From Streptomyces sp. NBC_00239 (GTDB lineage Bacteria > Actinomycetota > Actinomycetes > Streptomycetales > Streptomycetaceae), in the NCBI RefSeq assembly GCF_036194065.1, contig NZ_CP108095.1, positions 2,790,001-2,854,000 of the forward strand: a stretch of 64,000 nt of DNA. The letters are read 5' to 3'. This document shows, piece after piece, positions 53,933 to 61,955 of the stretch (its first letter is position 1; each line of letters starts with the position of its first letter). The translations under genes were made by a program, and so were the position numbers. The notes beneath the pieces were generated by a model, which was given only the letters and a program-made list of their open reading frames with translations, ran no database searches and was not told the origin of the DNA.

Positions 53933-55141
53933 GTGACCGCATCGCGCGTACTCGTCCTCAACTCCGGCTCCTCGTCGGTCAAGTACCAGCTGCTCGACAT
54001 GACGGACCGGTCCCGGCTGGCGGCCGGCCTGGTGGAGCGGATCGGCGAGGAGACCTCCCGGCTCGTCCACACCCCGCAGCCCGGCGGCGAGGCGCAGCCT
54101 CGGGAGCAGCTCGGGCCGATCGCCGACCACGGGGCCGCGCTCAAGGCCGTCGCGGCGGAGCTCGCCGCCGACGGCCTGGGGCTGGACTCGCCGGAGCTCG
54201 CGGCGGTCGGGCACCGGGTGGTGCACGGCGGCACCCGGTTCACGCAGCCGACCGTGATCGACGACGAGGTGCTGGCGGAGATCCGCAGCCTGGTGCCGCT
54301 CGCGCCGCTGCACAACCCGGCGAACGTCACGGGCATCGAGGTGGCCCGCGCGCTGCGCCCGGACATCCCGCAGGTGGCGGTCTTCGACACGGCGTTCCAC
54401 GCGACGATGCCGGAGTCCGCGGCACGCTACGCGATCGACGCCGAGACCGCCGACCGGTACGCGGTGCGCCGGTACGGCTTCCACGGCACCTCGCACGCGT
54501 ACGTGTCCCGGGCCACGGCGGCGCTGCTGGGCAAGGCTCCCGAGGACGTCAACGTGATCGTGCTGCACCTGGGCAACGGCGCCTCGGCGTCCGCGGTCCG
54601 CGGCGGCGTCTGCGTGGACACCTCGATGGGCCTGACCCCGCTGGAGGGCCTGGTGATGGGGACCCGGTCCGGCGACCTGGACCCGGCCGTGATCTTCCAC
54701 CTGGCGCGGGTGGGCGGGCTGTCGATCGACGAGATCGACACGCTGCTGAACAAGAAGAGCGGTCTGCTGGGGCTGTGCGGCGACAACGACATGCGGGAGA
54801 TCCTGCGCCGGGCGGGCGAGGGCGACCGGGCGGCGCGGGTGGCGTTCGACACGTACGTGCACCGGCTGAAGAAGTACATCGGGGCGTACTCGGCGGTGCT
54901 CGGCCGGGTGGACGCGGTCGCGTTCACGGCCGGGGTCGGCGAGAACGCCGCCGCGGTGCGGGAAGCTGCGGTGGACGGGCTGGCCGAACTGGGGCTGGCG
55001 CTCGACCTGGAGGCGAATGCGGTGCGGTCCGGCGAACCGCGGCTGATCTCGGCGGAGTACGCCCGGGTGGCGGTGGCGGTGGTTCCCACGGACGAGGAAC
55101 TGGAGATCGCCGCCCAGGCGTACGCGCTGGTTACCCAGTAG
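53933..55141 (+). CDS. ackA: Acetate kinase
   Basis: 402 residues from a GTG with GAAGGAAAG upstream. The ASKHA-family phosphate motifs are present: VLVLNSGSSSVKYQL at the N-terminus, PQVAVFDTAFHATMP, HGTSHAYVSRATAAL and IVLHLGNGASASAV, with the adenosine-site FTAGVGENAAAVRE near the C-terminus. It makes acetate and ATP from acetyl phosphate (reversible), completing the Pta-AckA overflow/assimilation route. It lies between pta and pyk, so phosphofructokinase, pyruvate kinase and acetate metabolism are clustered. Confidence 0.96.
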   Translation: MTASRVLVLNSGSSSVKYQLLDMTDRSRLAAGLVERIGEETSRLVHTPQPGGEAQPREQLGPIADHGAALKAVAAELAADGLGLDSPELAAVGHRVVHGGTRFTQPTVIDDEVLAEIRSLVPLAPLHNPANVTGIEVARALRPDIPQVAVFDTAFHATMPESAARYAIDAETADRYAVRRYGFHGTSHAYVSRATAALLGKAPEDVNVIVLHLGNGASASAVRGGVCVDTSMGLTPLEGLVMGTRSGDLDPAVIFHLARVGGLSIDEIDTLLNKKSGLLGLCGDNDMREILRRAGEGDRAARVAFDTYVHRLKKYIGAYSAVLGRVDAVAFTAGVGENAAAVREAAVDGLAELGLALDLEANAVRSGEPRLISAEYARVAVAVVPTDEELEIAAQAYALVTQ

Positions 55142-55162
55142 TCACTTGGACTTTCCACCAGA

Positions 55163-55197
55163 CGGAATATTCCGCTACGAAACAAACCCGATAGGAT
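55163..55197 (+). promoter_or_regulatory. Palindrome and -10-like element before pyk
   Basis: CGGAATATTCCG (55163-55174) is a perfect 12-bp palindrome. TAGGAT (55192-55197) lies seven bases before the pyk ATG: it is either a -10 element, in which case the transcript would be nearly leaderless, or its AGGA is the ribosome-binding site. Both lie in the 63-bp ackA-pyk gap. Confidence 0.45.
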
Positions 55198-55204
55198 CCG
55201 CTTC

Positions 55205-56635
55205 ATGCGCCGTTCCAAAATCGTCTGCACGCTGGGCCCCGCCGTCGACTCGTATGAGCAGCTGAAAGCGCTCATCGAGGCAGGCATGAACGTGGCCCGA
55301 TTCAACTTCAGCCACGGATCCCAGGCAGAACACCAGGAGCGGTACGACCGCGTCCGGCAGGTCTCCGAGGACACCGGGCGCGCGGTCGGCGTCCTCGCCG
55401 ACCTCCAGGGACCCAAGATCCGCCTCGAAACCTTCGCCGAGGGCCCCGTCGAGCTGGTGCGCGGTGACGAGTTCACCATCACCACCGAGGACGTCCCGGG
55501 CGACAAGTCCATCTGCGGCACCACCTACAAGGGCCTGCCGGGTGACGTCGCCATCGGCGACCAGGTCCTGATCAACGACGGCAACGTCGAGCTCCGGGTG
55601 ACCGAGGTCGACGGCCCCCGGGTCAAGACCATCGTCATCGAGGGCGGTGTCATCTCCGACCACAAGGGCATCAACCTGCCGGGTGCCGCCGTCAACGTCC
55701 CCGCCCTGTCGGAGAAGGACGTCGACGACCTCCGCTTCGCCCTGCGGATGGGCTGCGACATGGTCGCGCTGTCCTTCGTCCGTGACGCCAACGACGTCAA
55801 GGACGTCCACAAGGTGATGGACGAGGAGGGCCGCCGGGTCCCCGTCATCGCCAAGGTGGAGAAGCCGCAGGCCGTCGAGAACATGGCGGCCGTGGTCGAC
55901 GCGTTCGACGCGGTCATGGTGGCCCGCGGCGACCTGGCCGTCGAGTACCCGCTCGAGAAGGTCCCGATGGTCCAGAAGCGGCTCATCGAGATGTGCCGCC
56001 GCAACGCCAAGCCGGTGATCGTCGCGACCCAGATGATGGAGTCGATGATCACCAACTCGCGGCCGACCCGCGCCGAGGCCTCCGACGTCGCCAACGCCAT
56101 CCTCGACGGCGCCGACGCGGTCATGCTCTCCGCCGAGTCCTCGGTGGGCGCGTACCCGATCGAGACCGTCAAGACGATGTCGAAGATCGTCACGGCGGCC
56201 GAGGAGGAGCTCCTCTCCAAGGGCCTCCAGCCGCTGGTCCCCGGCAAGAAGCCGCGCACCCAGGGCGGCTCCGTCGCCCGTGCGGCCTGCGAGATCGCGG
56301 ACTTCCTGGACGGCAAGGCGCTCATCGCCTTCACCCAGTCCGGCGACACCGCCCGCCGCCTGTCGCGCTACCGCGCCACGCAGCAGATCCTGGCGTTCAC
56401 CACGGACGTCAACACCCGCAACCAGCTCACCCTGAGCTGGGGCGTCGAGTCGTACGTCGTCCCGCACGTGGACACCACCGACGCGATGGTCGACCTGGTC
56501 GACGGCGAGATGCTCAAGCTCCAGCGCTACAACCAGGGCGACACGATGGTCATCACCGCCGGCTCGCCCCCCGGCGTCCCCGGCACCACCAACATGGTCC
56601 GCGTCCACCACCTCGGCGGTGGCGAGCGCGACTGA
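55205..56635 (+). CDS. pyk: Pyruvate kinase
   Basis: 476 residues, complete. MRRSKIVCTLGPAVDS and MNVARFNFSHGSQAEH are the N-terminal PEP-kinase signatures; the catalytic lysine is in VPVIAKVEKPQAVENM, and VMVARGDLAVEYPLEKVPM and ATQMMESMI complete the active site. The C-terminal domain (AFTQSGDTARRLSRY) is the allosteric type. It converts PEP and ADP to pyruvate and ATP. Its gap from ackA contains its own palindrome and a promoter-like hexamer, so it may be transcribed separately. A strong terminator follows. Confidence 0.97.
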   Translation: MRRSKIVCTLGPAVDSYEQLKALIEAGMNVARFNFSHGSQAEHQERYDRVRQVSEDTGRAVGVLADLQGPKIRLETFAEGPVELVRGDEFTITTEDVPGDKSICGTTYKGLPGDVAIGDQVLINDGNVELRVTEVDGPRVKTIVIEGGVISDHKGINLPGAAVNVPALSEKDVDDLRFALRMGCDMVALSFVRDANDVKDVHKVMDEEGRRVPVIAKVEKPQAVENMAAVVDAFDAVMVARGDLAVEYPLEKVPMVQKRLIEMCRRNAKPVIVATQMMESMITNSRPTRAEASDVANAILDGADAVMLSAESSVGAYPIETVKTMSKIVTAAEEELLSKGLQPLVPGKKPRTQGGSVARAACEIADFLDGKALIAFTQSGDTARRLSRYRATQQILAFTTDVNTRNQLTLSWGVESYVVPHVDTTDAMVDLVDGEMLKLQRYNQGDTMVITAGSPPGVPGTTNMVRVHHLGGGERD

Positions 56636-56676
56636 CCCCGCGCCGCGAGGCCGCCGGAAACTCTGCCGCACAGAGA

Positions 56677-56725
56677 CCGAGGGCGGCACCCGGGTCCCTT
56701 GTCGGGACCGGGGTGCCGCCCTCGG
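56677..56725. terminator. Strong bidirectional terminator after pyk
   Basis: Arms 56677-56698 (beginning CCGAGGGCGGCACC) and 56704-56725 (ending GGTGCCGCCCTCGG) pair over 22 positions with one mismatch and a five-base loop, between pyk and the convergent gene at 56804. Confidence 0.85.
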
Positions 56726-56803
56726 TGTGTTCCGTGCGCGCGCCGCTCGCCTGCCGTGCTCCGCTGTCGTGCGTCCGCAGCCGTGCGTCCGGGGGGCGGG
56801 GAG

Positions 56804-58072
56804 CTACTCGGCGGGGCCGATGTAGTTCTCCATGCCCGGGATGGTCAGCGTGCCGCCGAACTGGCCGGCCTGGATGACCTTGACGTTCGTGAAGAAGGCG
56901 AACGGCACGTTCAGCGGCGGTGGGGTGTCCGGGCTGAAGGTGATCGGGATGATGCCGAAGAGGTTGCCCTTGAGCTCCTCCGTGTACATCGTCACCTCGG
57001 CCCCGCGGATCGTGGACGTGGAGCCCGGCCGGGACTTCAGGTGGGCGGTGTTCTGCCCCTTGCCGACGGTCTGGTAGAGGTCCTTGATGTCCAGCGAGGA
57101 CGCCGTGAACTTCAGCACCTTCTTGATCTTGCCGCCGGCCGTCTTCACCTCGACGATGCCGTGGTAGTCCAGCCCGTAGAGGGTCAGCATCGAGCTGTCG
57201 AGGTACCACGGCTCGTCGGGCAGGAGCGGGATGCCCGGCTCCAGCTCGGCGTCGGCGAGCGCCTTCGCGTCGTGGGTCGGGCAGGGGAACGGCTCCTTGC
57301 CGTCCTTGTCCTTGCCGTCCTTCTCGTCCTCGTCGGCCTTCTCGTCGGCCTTCTTGGAGCCCGTCTCGTCCTTGGCCTTCTCCGCCGTCTTCTTCACGTC
57401 GTCGGAGAGGTCCTCGACCCGGGCGCCGGCGCGCTTGGCCGCGTCCCGGATCGCCTTCTCGGTCGGGTCGGCCGCGGGCACCTTGGCGACGGCCGCCGGG
57501 TCCTGCCCGGCGGGCTTGGCCGCCGTCGGGGTCGGGTCCGGCTTCGGCTCGTCCCGCAGCGGCTTCCCCAGCTCGTCCAGGAGGTCCCCGACCCGGTCGC
57601 CGACGCCCAGCGGGTCGAGCCCGTCCAGGACCGGCCGGTCCGCCGGACCGCTGGAGCTGGTCTTGGGCTCCGGGGACGTGTCCGGCTCGGCGGACTTCGT
57701 CGCCGACGGCGAGGAGGTCGGCACCGGCTCGGACGTCGTGCCCGGGCTCGCGGTGGCGCTGGGCGACACCGAGGGCGTGGCGTCCGGGGACTTGGTGGGC
57801 GAGGGGGACTCGGACTCGGCCGGCTCGTCGGACCGGGTCACGCACGGCCCGGGGGCGAAGGGTATGTCCTTGTCGTCGGCCACGGCGAGCTTCGGCGCCA
57901 TGCCCATCCCGACGAACACCGCGGTCGGCATCGCCGCCAGGGCCATCGCCTTGCCGGCGGGTATCTGGAGCTTGGTCAGCAGCGACTTGCGCGGCGCCGC
58001 GTGTCGCGGGCCTTTCCGTTCACGGGACTCTGCGCCTGGGGCCACGGCCCGCTGCGTCTCGTCACCCCGCAC
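56804..58072 (-). CDS. Surface protein of unknown function in a DUF6114/DUF6230 operon
   Basis: 422 residues from the GTG at 58072, chosen because GGGAGG lies four bases upstream; it overlaps the end of the DUF6114 gene by 11 bp, and an ATG at 58087 is the alternative. A hydrophobic segment (AMALAAMPTAVFVGMGMAPK) ending at AVADDK may be a signal peptide. A very long Ser/Pro/Thr then Lys/Asp/Glu-rich region (~65-210) follows. The C-terminal ~170 residues (VKFT-rich; GNLFGIIPITFSPDTPPPL, FGGTLTIPGMENYIGPAE) look beta-rich and resemble DUF6230 proteins. It is third in the minus-strand operon DUF6230-DUF6114-this. No function is known to me. Confidence 0.75.
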   Translation of the reverse strand: MRGDETQRAVAPGAESRERKGPRHAAPRKSLLTKLQIPAGKAMALAAMPTAVFVGMGMAPKLAVADDKDIPFAPGPCVTRSDEPAESESPSPTKSPDATPSVSPSATASPGTTSEPVPTSSPSATKSAEPDTSPEPKTSSSGPADRPVLDGLDPLGVGDRVGDLLDELGKPLRDEPKPDPTPTAAKPAGQDPAAVAKVPAADPTEKAIRDAAKRAGARVEDLSDDVKKTAEKAKDETGSKKADEKADEDEKDGKDKDGKEPFPCPTHDAKALADAELEPGIPLLPDEPWYLDSSMLTLYGLDYHGIVEVKTAGGKIKKVLKFTASSLDIKDLYQTVGKGQNTAHLKSRPGSTSTIRGAEVTMYTEELKGNLFGIIPITFSPDTPPPLNVPFAFFTNVKVIQAGQFGGTLTIPGMENYIGPAE

Positions 58073-58655
58073 TGTTCCTCCCGCCATTGGCGTGGGCAGT
58101 CGTCTCGGTCGCTTCGGGCTTCTCGAACGACACGCTCGGCGCGTGCCCGTAGTAGCCGTCCTGCGGGCCCGTTTCCGTGCGGGGGCCGGGGAACCCGCCC
58201 TCCATGGCCGCCGCGGCGGGGTCCGCCGCACCGTCGGCGACGTCTTCCTGCGGTACGCCCGGGGCCCAGGACAGCGCCATGGCGCCGCCGAGGAGGGCGA
58301 ACAGGAAGCCGAGCAGGAATCCGCCGAAGTTCGACACCGGCAGGGACACCAGGGCCAGCAGGATCGCCGCGACACCCGCGAAGATGCGGATCGTCTGCTG
58401 GAACCAGAGCGCGAGCCCGAGCGTCACCAGAAGGACACCGATGATGAGGGATCCGGCGCCCGCCGTGGTGGACATGGCGATGGTGATGTTGCCCAGGCGT
58501 ACGTCCGCGTACGGGAAGTAGGCGATCGGAACACCGCCGAGGAACGTGAACAGCCCGGCCCAGAACGGCCGCTGGCCTCGCCACTCGCGGAACTTCATCT
58601 TCCCGTAGGCGAGCCAGTGCATGTCTTCATGGGAACCCGGGGTCTCGGCGTTCAT
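58062..58655 (-). CDS. DUF6114 family membrane protein
   Basis: 197 residues; ATG with GGGAG nine bases upstream. FREWRGQRPFWAGLFTFLGG is the start I associate with DUF6114. Four membrane segments follow (WAGLFTFLGGVPIAYFP; TTAGAGSLIIGVLLVTLGLA; IFAGVAAILLALVSLPV; FGGFLLGFLFALLGGAMAL), then a hydrophilic Gly/Ala/Pro tail of ~65 residues, probably cytoplasmic. It is encoded between the DUF6230 gene (129 bp upstream, with a hairpin) and the unknown surface protein (overlapping downstream). The family has no established function; context suggests an envelope or lipid-associated complex. Confidence 0.85.
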   Translation of the reverse strand: MNAETPGSHEDMHWLAYGKMKFREWRGQRPFWAGLFTFLGGVPIAYFPYADVRLGNITIAMSTTAGAGSLIIGVLLVTLGLALWFQQTIRIFAGVAAILLALVSLPVSNFGGFLLGFLFALLGGAMALSWAPGVPQEDVADGAADPAAAAMEGGFPGPRTETGPQDGYYGHAPSVSFEKPEATETTAHANGGRNSAG

Positions 58656-58712
58656 GGACTACAGCTCCCTGGAAACGGTGGTACGGAGAACTATGTGAAG
58701 TGCTTTGCGCGC

Positions 58713-58755
58713 CCGGACGGGAGGACGGCCGGCAGGCGACTGCCCACCCGTCCGG
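58713..58755 (-). terminator. Hairpin between the DUF6230 and DUF6114 genes
   Basis: CCGGACGGG (58713-58721) pairs with CCCGTCCGG (58747-58755), about 30 bp past the DUF6230 stop; it may lower expression of the two downstream genes relative to the first. Confidence 0.55.
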
Positions 58756-58784
58756 TCACTCGGTCAGCTCACAGCCCGTAGGGC

Positions 58785-59417
58785 CTAGTAGCAGGGGTCG
58801 TTCCCCGTGATGAGCGACAGCTTGAGGTTGCTCAGCTTGAACGTGCCGGCCGTGGTGGCCCACGCACGCTGCTTGACGCCCTCGAGAACCGCCACCTCGG
58901 CGCGCTGCGAGAACATGTAGGGGTTCTTGACCGTGCCCGCCTGCGGCTTGGTCGTGTGGCTCGCGTCGCCCACGGCGACACCGATGTCCAGGTTCTTGAA
59001 CGTGGACACCTCGGTGTCGAGGTCCGCAACATCGAGGTAGATGTTGTCGGCGACAGCCGGGTCACCCTTGTGGCCCGCGCGGAGCTTCATGGTGATGTTG
59101 CCGAGGCCGGGCACCGGGGTGACCAGCGACTGGCACATGTTGGTGATCTTGGCCTGCTTGAACCCGGAGATGGTGACCGGGTGGGCGGCCTTGTTGCCGG
59201 CGAGGTCGTGTCCCTCGGACACGCTGCCGTACTGGATCAGGTCATAGCCTTCGAGCTTGTCCGCCGTGACCTTGAAGTCCTGGCCGGACACGCTGAACGA
59301 TGCGGCCAGCGCACCCTGCGCGAGACCGACACCGACCGCGGCCGTCGCCGCGATGCTCGGCACCATGACGAGAGCGAAACGCTTCCATCTGGTCCCGCCA
59401 CGAACCTGGGAACTCAT
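58785..59417 (-). CDS. DUF6230 family exported protein
   Basis: 210 residues with a perfect AAGGAGG upstream of the ATG, suggesting high expression. The N-terminus (WKRFALVMVPSIAATAAVGV) is a long signal sequence or membrane anchor ending near GALAASF. The rest is a compact beta-rich domain (FSVSGQDFKVTADKLEGYDL; GNITMKLRAGHKGDPAVADN; TFKLSNLKLSLITGNDPCY) with two cysteines. DUF6230 proteins are widespread in Streptomyces and lack an assigned role. The ~570-bp region upstream has several TTAC..GTAA dyads, so the operon is probably repressor-controlled. Confidence 0.85.
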   Translation of the reverse strand: MSSQVRGGTRWKRFALVMVPSIAATAAVGVGLAQGALAASFSVSGQDFKVTADKLEGYDLIQYGSVSEGHDLAGNKAAHPVTISGFKQAKITNMCQSLVTPVPGLGNITMKLRAGHKGDPAVADNIYLDVADLDTEVSTFKNLDIGVAVGDASHTTKPQAGTVKNPYMFSQRAEVAVLEGVKQRAWATTAGTFKLSNLKLSLITGNDPCY

Positions 59418-59733
59418 CTGTTTCCTCCTTCTCGGACGTACATCTCCGGTCCGGGTCGAGCCCGTCCTGGGATGGGAGAAGTGCTACGTCCTCGGAGGAG
59501 CGCAAGCGGCCGAGGCGGCGCGAACCGCGACAGGATCACCGGCGACCACCCCCGAGCGACAACCACTTGGCCGCACTCGCGCACGGCCGGAGGACAGGCC
59601 CCGCCGACGGCAGAGACCCCCCTGTCCAAGGGCCGGCGAGAGTGCCGCCGACCCACTCGGTGGGGACCCATCGGTGTGATGGACCGAGCGTGGCCGATCG
59701 TGGTGCATTCCGGGGCGGGGCACAAGGGGGTTC

Positions 59734-59905
59734 GTTACTGGCTAGTAACGGCCTGATAACCGCGGTGCGACAAGGCGGCTTCGGCCGACAGCGGAGGGTG
59801 GCAGGAAGGGCCACGACAGAAGGGGATCTGAGTAAACAAACCGGGCAGATCCCAAGGTTCGATTTACTGCGAGTAACAGAGGCCGCGATTACCAAGTTTC
59901 GGTAA
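59734..59905. promoter_or_regulatory. Cluster of three TTACY...RGTAA dyads
   Basis: Within the gap 59418-59983: GTTACT-GGCT-AGTAAC (59734-59749), TTACT-GCG-AGTAA (59864-59876) and TTACC-n7-GGTAA (59889-59905). All share the TTAC/GTAA half site. They lie 300-490 bp upstream of the DUF6230 start and just downstream of the thioredoxin gene, in relatively A+T-rich DNA, and look like repressor operators. No gene is convincing in the gap; a 112-codon plus-strand reading frame has atypical composition. Confidence 0.5.
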
Positions 59906-59939
59906 AGCGCGGCCGTTGTTTATCTCGTTGTCAACAGAA

Positions 59940-59970
59940 AGGCATTGCGCCGCTCCGCTGCGCAATGCCT
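59940..59970 (-). terminator. Terminator after the thioredoxin-TPR gene
   Basis: AGGCATTGCGC (59940-59950) and GCGCAATGCCT (59960-59970) form a perfect 11-bp stem 14 bp beyond the stop codon of the minus-strand gene. Confidence 0.75.
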
Positions 59971-59983
59971 CTCCGGGGTGTGA

Positions 59984-60964
59984 TCAGAAGAGCACGCGCG
60001 CCAGTGCCGTGCGCGCCGCCGAGACCCGCGGGTCGTCCGCCCCGATGACCTCGAACAGCTCCAGGAGCCGCAGCCGTACGGAGTCCCGGTCCGCGCCGAA
60101 GGTGACGCGGACGGTGTCCACGAGCCGCCCGAACGCGTCCTCGACGTGCCCGCCGACGAGGTCCAGGTCGGCCGCGGCGATCTGCGCGGCCGGGTCGGCC
60201 GGCTGCGCGGCCGCCGCCGCGCGCACCGCCTGCGGGTCCATGTCTCGCACGCGGGACAGCAGTTCGGCCTGCGCGAGGCCGAGCTTGGCCTCCTCGTTGG
60301 CCGGCGCGTCCGCGAGCACGTTCTTGTACGCCTGGATCGCGCCGCCGAGGTCGCCCGCGTCGAGCGCCGAAACGGCCGCCTCCAGCAGCGCGTCGTACGG
60401 TCCCGCCGGCAGGTCCGCCGGGCCCTGGTCCGCCCGGTCGCCGCCCGCCGCCTGCGGGTCCACCGCGATGCCGGTCAGCCCGAAGCGCTCCTCGGCGACC
60501 TGGATGAGCTGGGCCAGGGTCTCGCGGATCTGCGCCTCCGGCGCCGCGCCCTGGAACAGCGGCAGGGCCTGGCCCGCCACGACCGCGAAGACCGCGGGAA
60601 TGCCCTGGATGCCGAACTGCTGCATCAGCATCTGGTTGGCGTCGACGTCGACCTTGGCCAGGACGAAGCGTCCGCCGGCCTCGACGGCCAGCCGCTCCAG
60701 CAGGGGGCCGAGCTGCTTGCAGGGCTCGCACCACTCGGCCCAGAAGTCGATGACGACCGGGACCTCGGCGGACCGCTGCAGGACATCGCGCTCGAAGCCG
60801 GCCTCGTCTACGTCGATGACCAGCGCGGAAGGAGGTACGGCAGCGCCGCCGCCCTGGCGCGCGGACTCGGCTCGCGCCTGCTCCGCCTTCGCCTTGGCCT
60901 CACCGGCCGCCTTCACAGCGGCGAGGTCGACAACGCCGCTCATGGACATGTTTCTGGGCTGCAT
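59984..60964 (-). CDS. Thioredoxin-TPR co-chaperone (CnoX/YbbN-like)
   Basis: 326 residues from the ATG at 60964, with GGAGG eight bases upstream. A ~50-residue lead (VKAAGEAKAKAEQARAESAR) precedes a thioredoxin domain with VVIDFWAEWCEPCKQLGPLL and the cis-proline IQGIPAVFAV. The C-terminal half consists of TPR-like helices (AAVSALDAGDLGGAIQAYKN; NEEAKLGLAQAELLSRV) as in YbbN/CnoX. The active site is WCEPC, so both redox cysteines are kept, unlike E. coli CnoX. It probably protects proteins from oxidative over-damage in the cytoplasm and hands them to chaperones. It is divergent from the TetR gene. Confidence 0.88.
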   Translation of the reverse strand: MQPRNMSMSGVVDLAAVKAAGEAKAKAEQARAESARQGGGAAVPPSALVIDVDEAGFERDVLQRSAEVPVVIDFWAEWCEPCKQLGPLLERLAVEAGGRFVLAKVDVDANQMLMQQFGIQGIPAVFAVVAGQALPLFQGAAPEAQIRETLAQLIQVAEERFGLTGIAVDPQAAGGDRADQGPADLPAGPYDALLEAAVSALDAGDLGGAIQAYKNVLADAPANEEAKLGLAQAELLSRVRDMDPQAVRAAAAAQPADPAAQIAAADLDLVGGHVEDAFGRLVDTVRVTFGADRDSVRLRLLELFEVIGADDPRVSAARTALARVLF

Positions 60965-61167
60965 GCGTACATCCTCCCCCCTGCGCGCGCGGCCGCGAAA
61001 AGACCGGCCGAAAACATCCGGTCCGAAGGCCGGTTGTGAAGTACTGGTGTGACGTCCTGCCCGGAGGCCGTGACGTGGTGCCTGACGTGCCGCCCGCCGG
61101 AGGAAGCCGGACGGGGCGGCGGAGCGGGCGGCGCCTGGTCCCCACCGGGCGCCTGTGGTTGTCGCTC

Positions 61168-61190
61168 TTACGCTACGAGCCGTAGCGTAA
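61168..61190. promoter_or_regulatory. Perfect palindromic operator, probably for TetR
   Basis: TTACGCTACG (61168-61177), spacer AGC, CGTAGCGTAA (61181-61190): perfect 10-bp arms. The CTACGnnnCGTAG core is a common form of TetR-family sites. It is 60 bp before the TetR start and within the divergent gap with the thioredoxin gene. A weaker dyad TACC-GACG-GGTA (61240-61251) touches the TetR start codon. Confidence 0.65.
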
Positions 61191-61250
61191 CTGCCCGCGG
61201 CCCGCGGCGCCCCGTGATGTGGGCCACAGGATGAATTACTACCGACGGGT

Positions 61251-61883
61251 ATGGTCACCGCCATGCACCCCAGACCCCCCGCCCGGACCGGCCGCCCGCG
61301 CAGCGCCGCCGCGGACGCCGCGATCCTCGGCGCGACCAGGGACGCCCTGGTCGAACTGGGCTGGTCGAAGCTGACGATGGGCGACGTCTCGGCCCGCGCC
61401 GGGGTCGCGAAGACCACGCTCTACCGCCGCTGGGCGGGCAAGAACGAGCTGGTCGTGGATGCGGTGGCGGAACTCTTCGACGCCCTGGAGCTGCCCGACC
61501 GGGGCTCGCTCGAAGCCGACATCGAGGGCGTGGTCCTGCAGTTCGCGGAGCTGCTGAGGCGGCCCGAGGCGCGCACCGCGCTGATGGCCGTCGTCGCCGA
61601 GTCCACCCGCGACGAGGCGCTGCGCGACCGGATCCGGTCGGCGATCGTGGAGCGGCAGAAGCACCTGGTCGTGCTCGGCCGCCAGCGCGCCCAGGCGCGC
61701 GGGGAGCTTCCGTACGAGGAGGACGAGGCGGTCGCCGGGCACACCACGGACCTGATCTTCGACGTGATCGCGGGCACCGTCGTGCACCGGGCGCTGGTCA
61801 GCGCCGAGCCCGTGGACGGTCTGTGGGTGGCCACCTTCACCTCCCTGCTGATGCACGGCCTCAAGGGCGTCGCGCAGCTCTGA
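61251..61883 (+). CDS. TetR-family transcriptional regulator
   Basis: 210 residues from the ATG at 61251 (ATG at 61263 is an alternative). The N-terminal DNA-binding domain is typical: ATRDALVELGWSKLTMGDVS, then ARAGVAKTTLYRRWAGKNEL with the recognition helix. The C-terminal ligand domain is all-helical (ARTALMAVVAESTRDEALRD) and unremarkable. A perfect palindrome 60 bp upstream suggests autorepression and possible control of the divergent thioredoxin-TPR gene. The effector is unknown; neighbouring icmA and lipid-linked genes make an acyl-CoA ligand thinkable, but the sequence does not show it. Confidence 0.92.
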   Translation: MVTAMHPRPPARTGRPRSAAADAAILGATRDALVELGWSKLTMGDVSARAGVAKTTLYRRWAGKNELVVDAVAELFDALELPDRGSLEADIEGVVLQFAELLRRPEARTALMAVVAESTRDEALRDRIRSAIVERQKHLVVLGRQRAQARGELPYEEDEAVAGHTTDLIFDVIAGTVVHRALVSAEPVDGLWVATFTSLLMHGLKGVAQL

Positions 61884-61955
61884 GCCGCGCGACGCCCTCG
61901 ATGCGCCCTCGACGGTGCGGGCCCCGGATGTGCGGGCCCCGGGTGGTGCGCGGGG

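Noticed and set aside
51745..54390. 880-codon minus-strand frame opposite pta and ackA
   Set aside because: Spans two conserved plus-strand genes; Gly/Ala/Val/His-rich shadow.
55192..55197. TAGGAT as a certain -10 element of pyk
   Set aside because: No matching -35 hexamer at 17-18 bp, and AGGA is also well placed as a ribosome-binding site, so it is listed only as ambiguous.
59567..59905. Possible 112-residue gene between the DUF6230 and thioredoxin genes
   Set aside because: Composition (Gly/Arg/Ala with scattered His) does not look coding, there is no ribosome-binding site, and it covers the dyad cluster.
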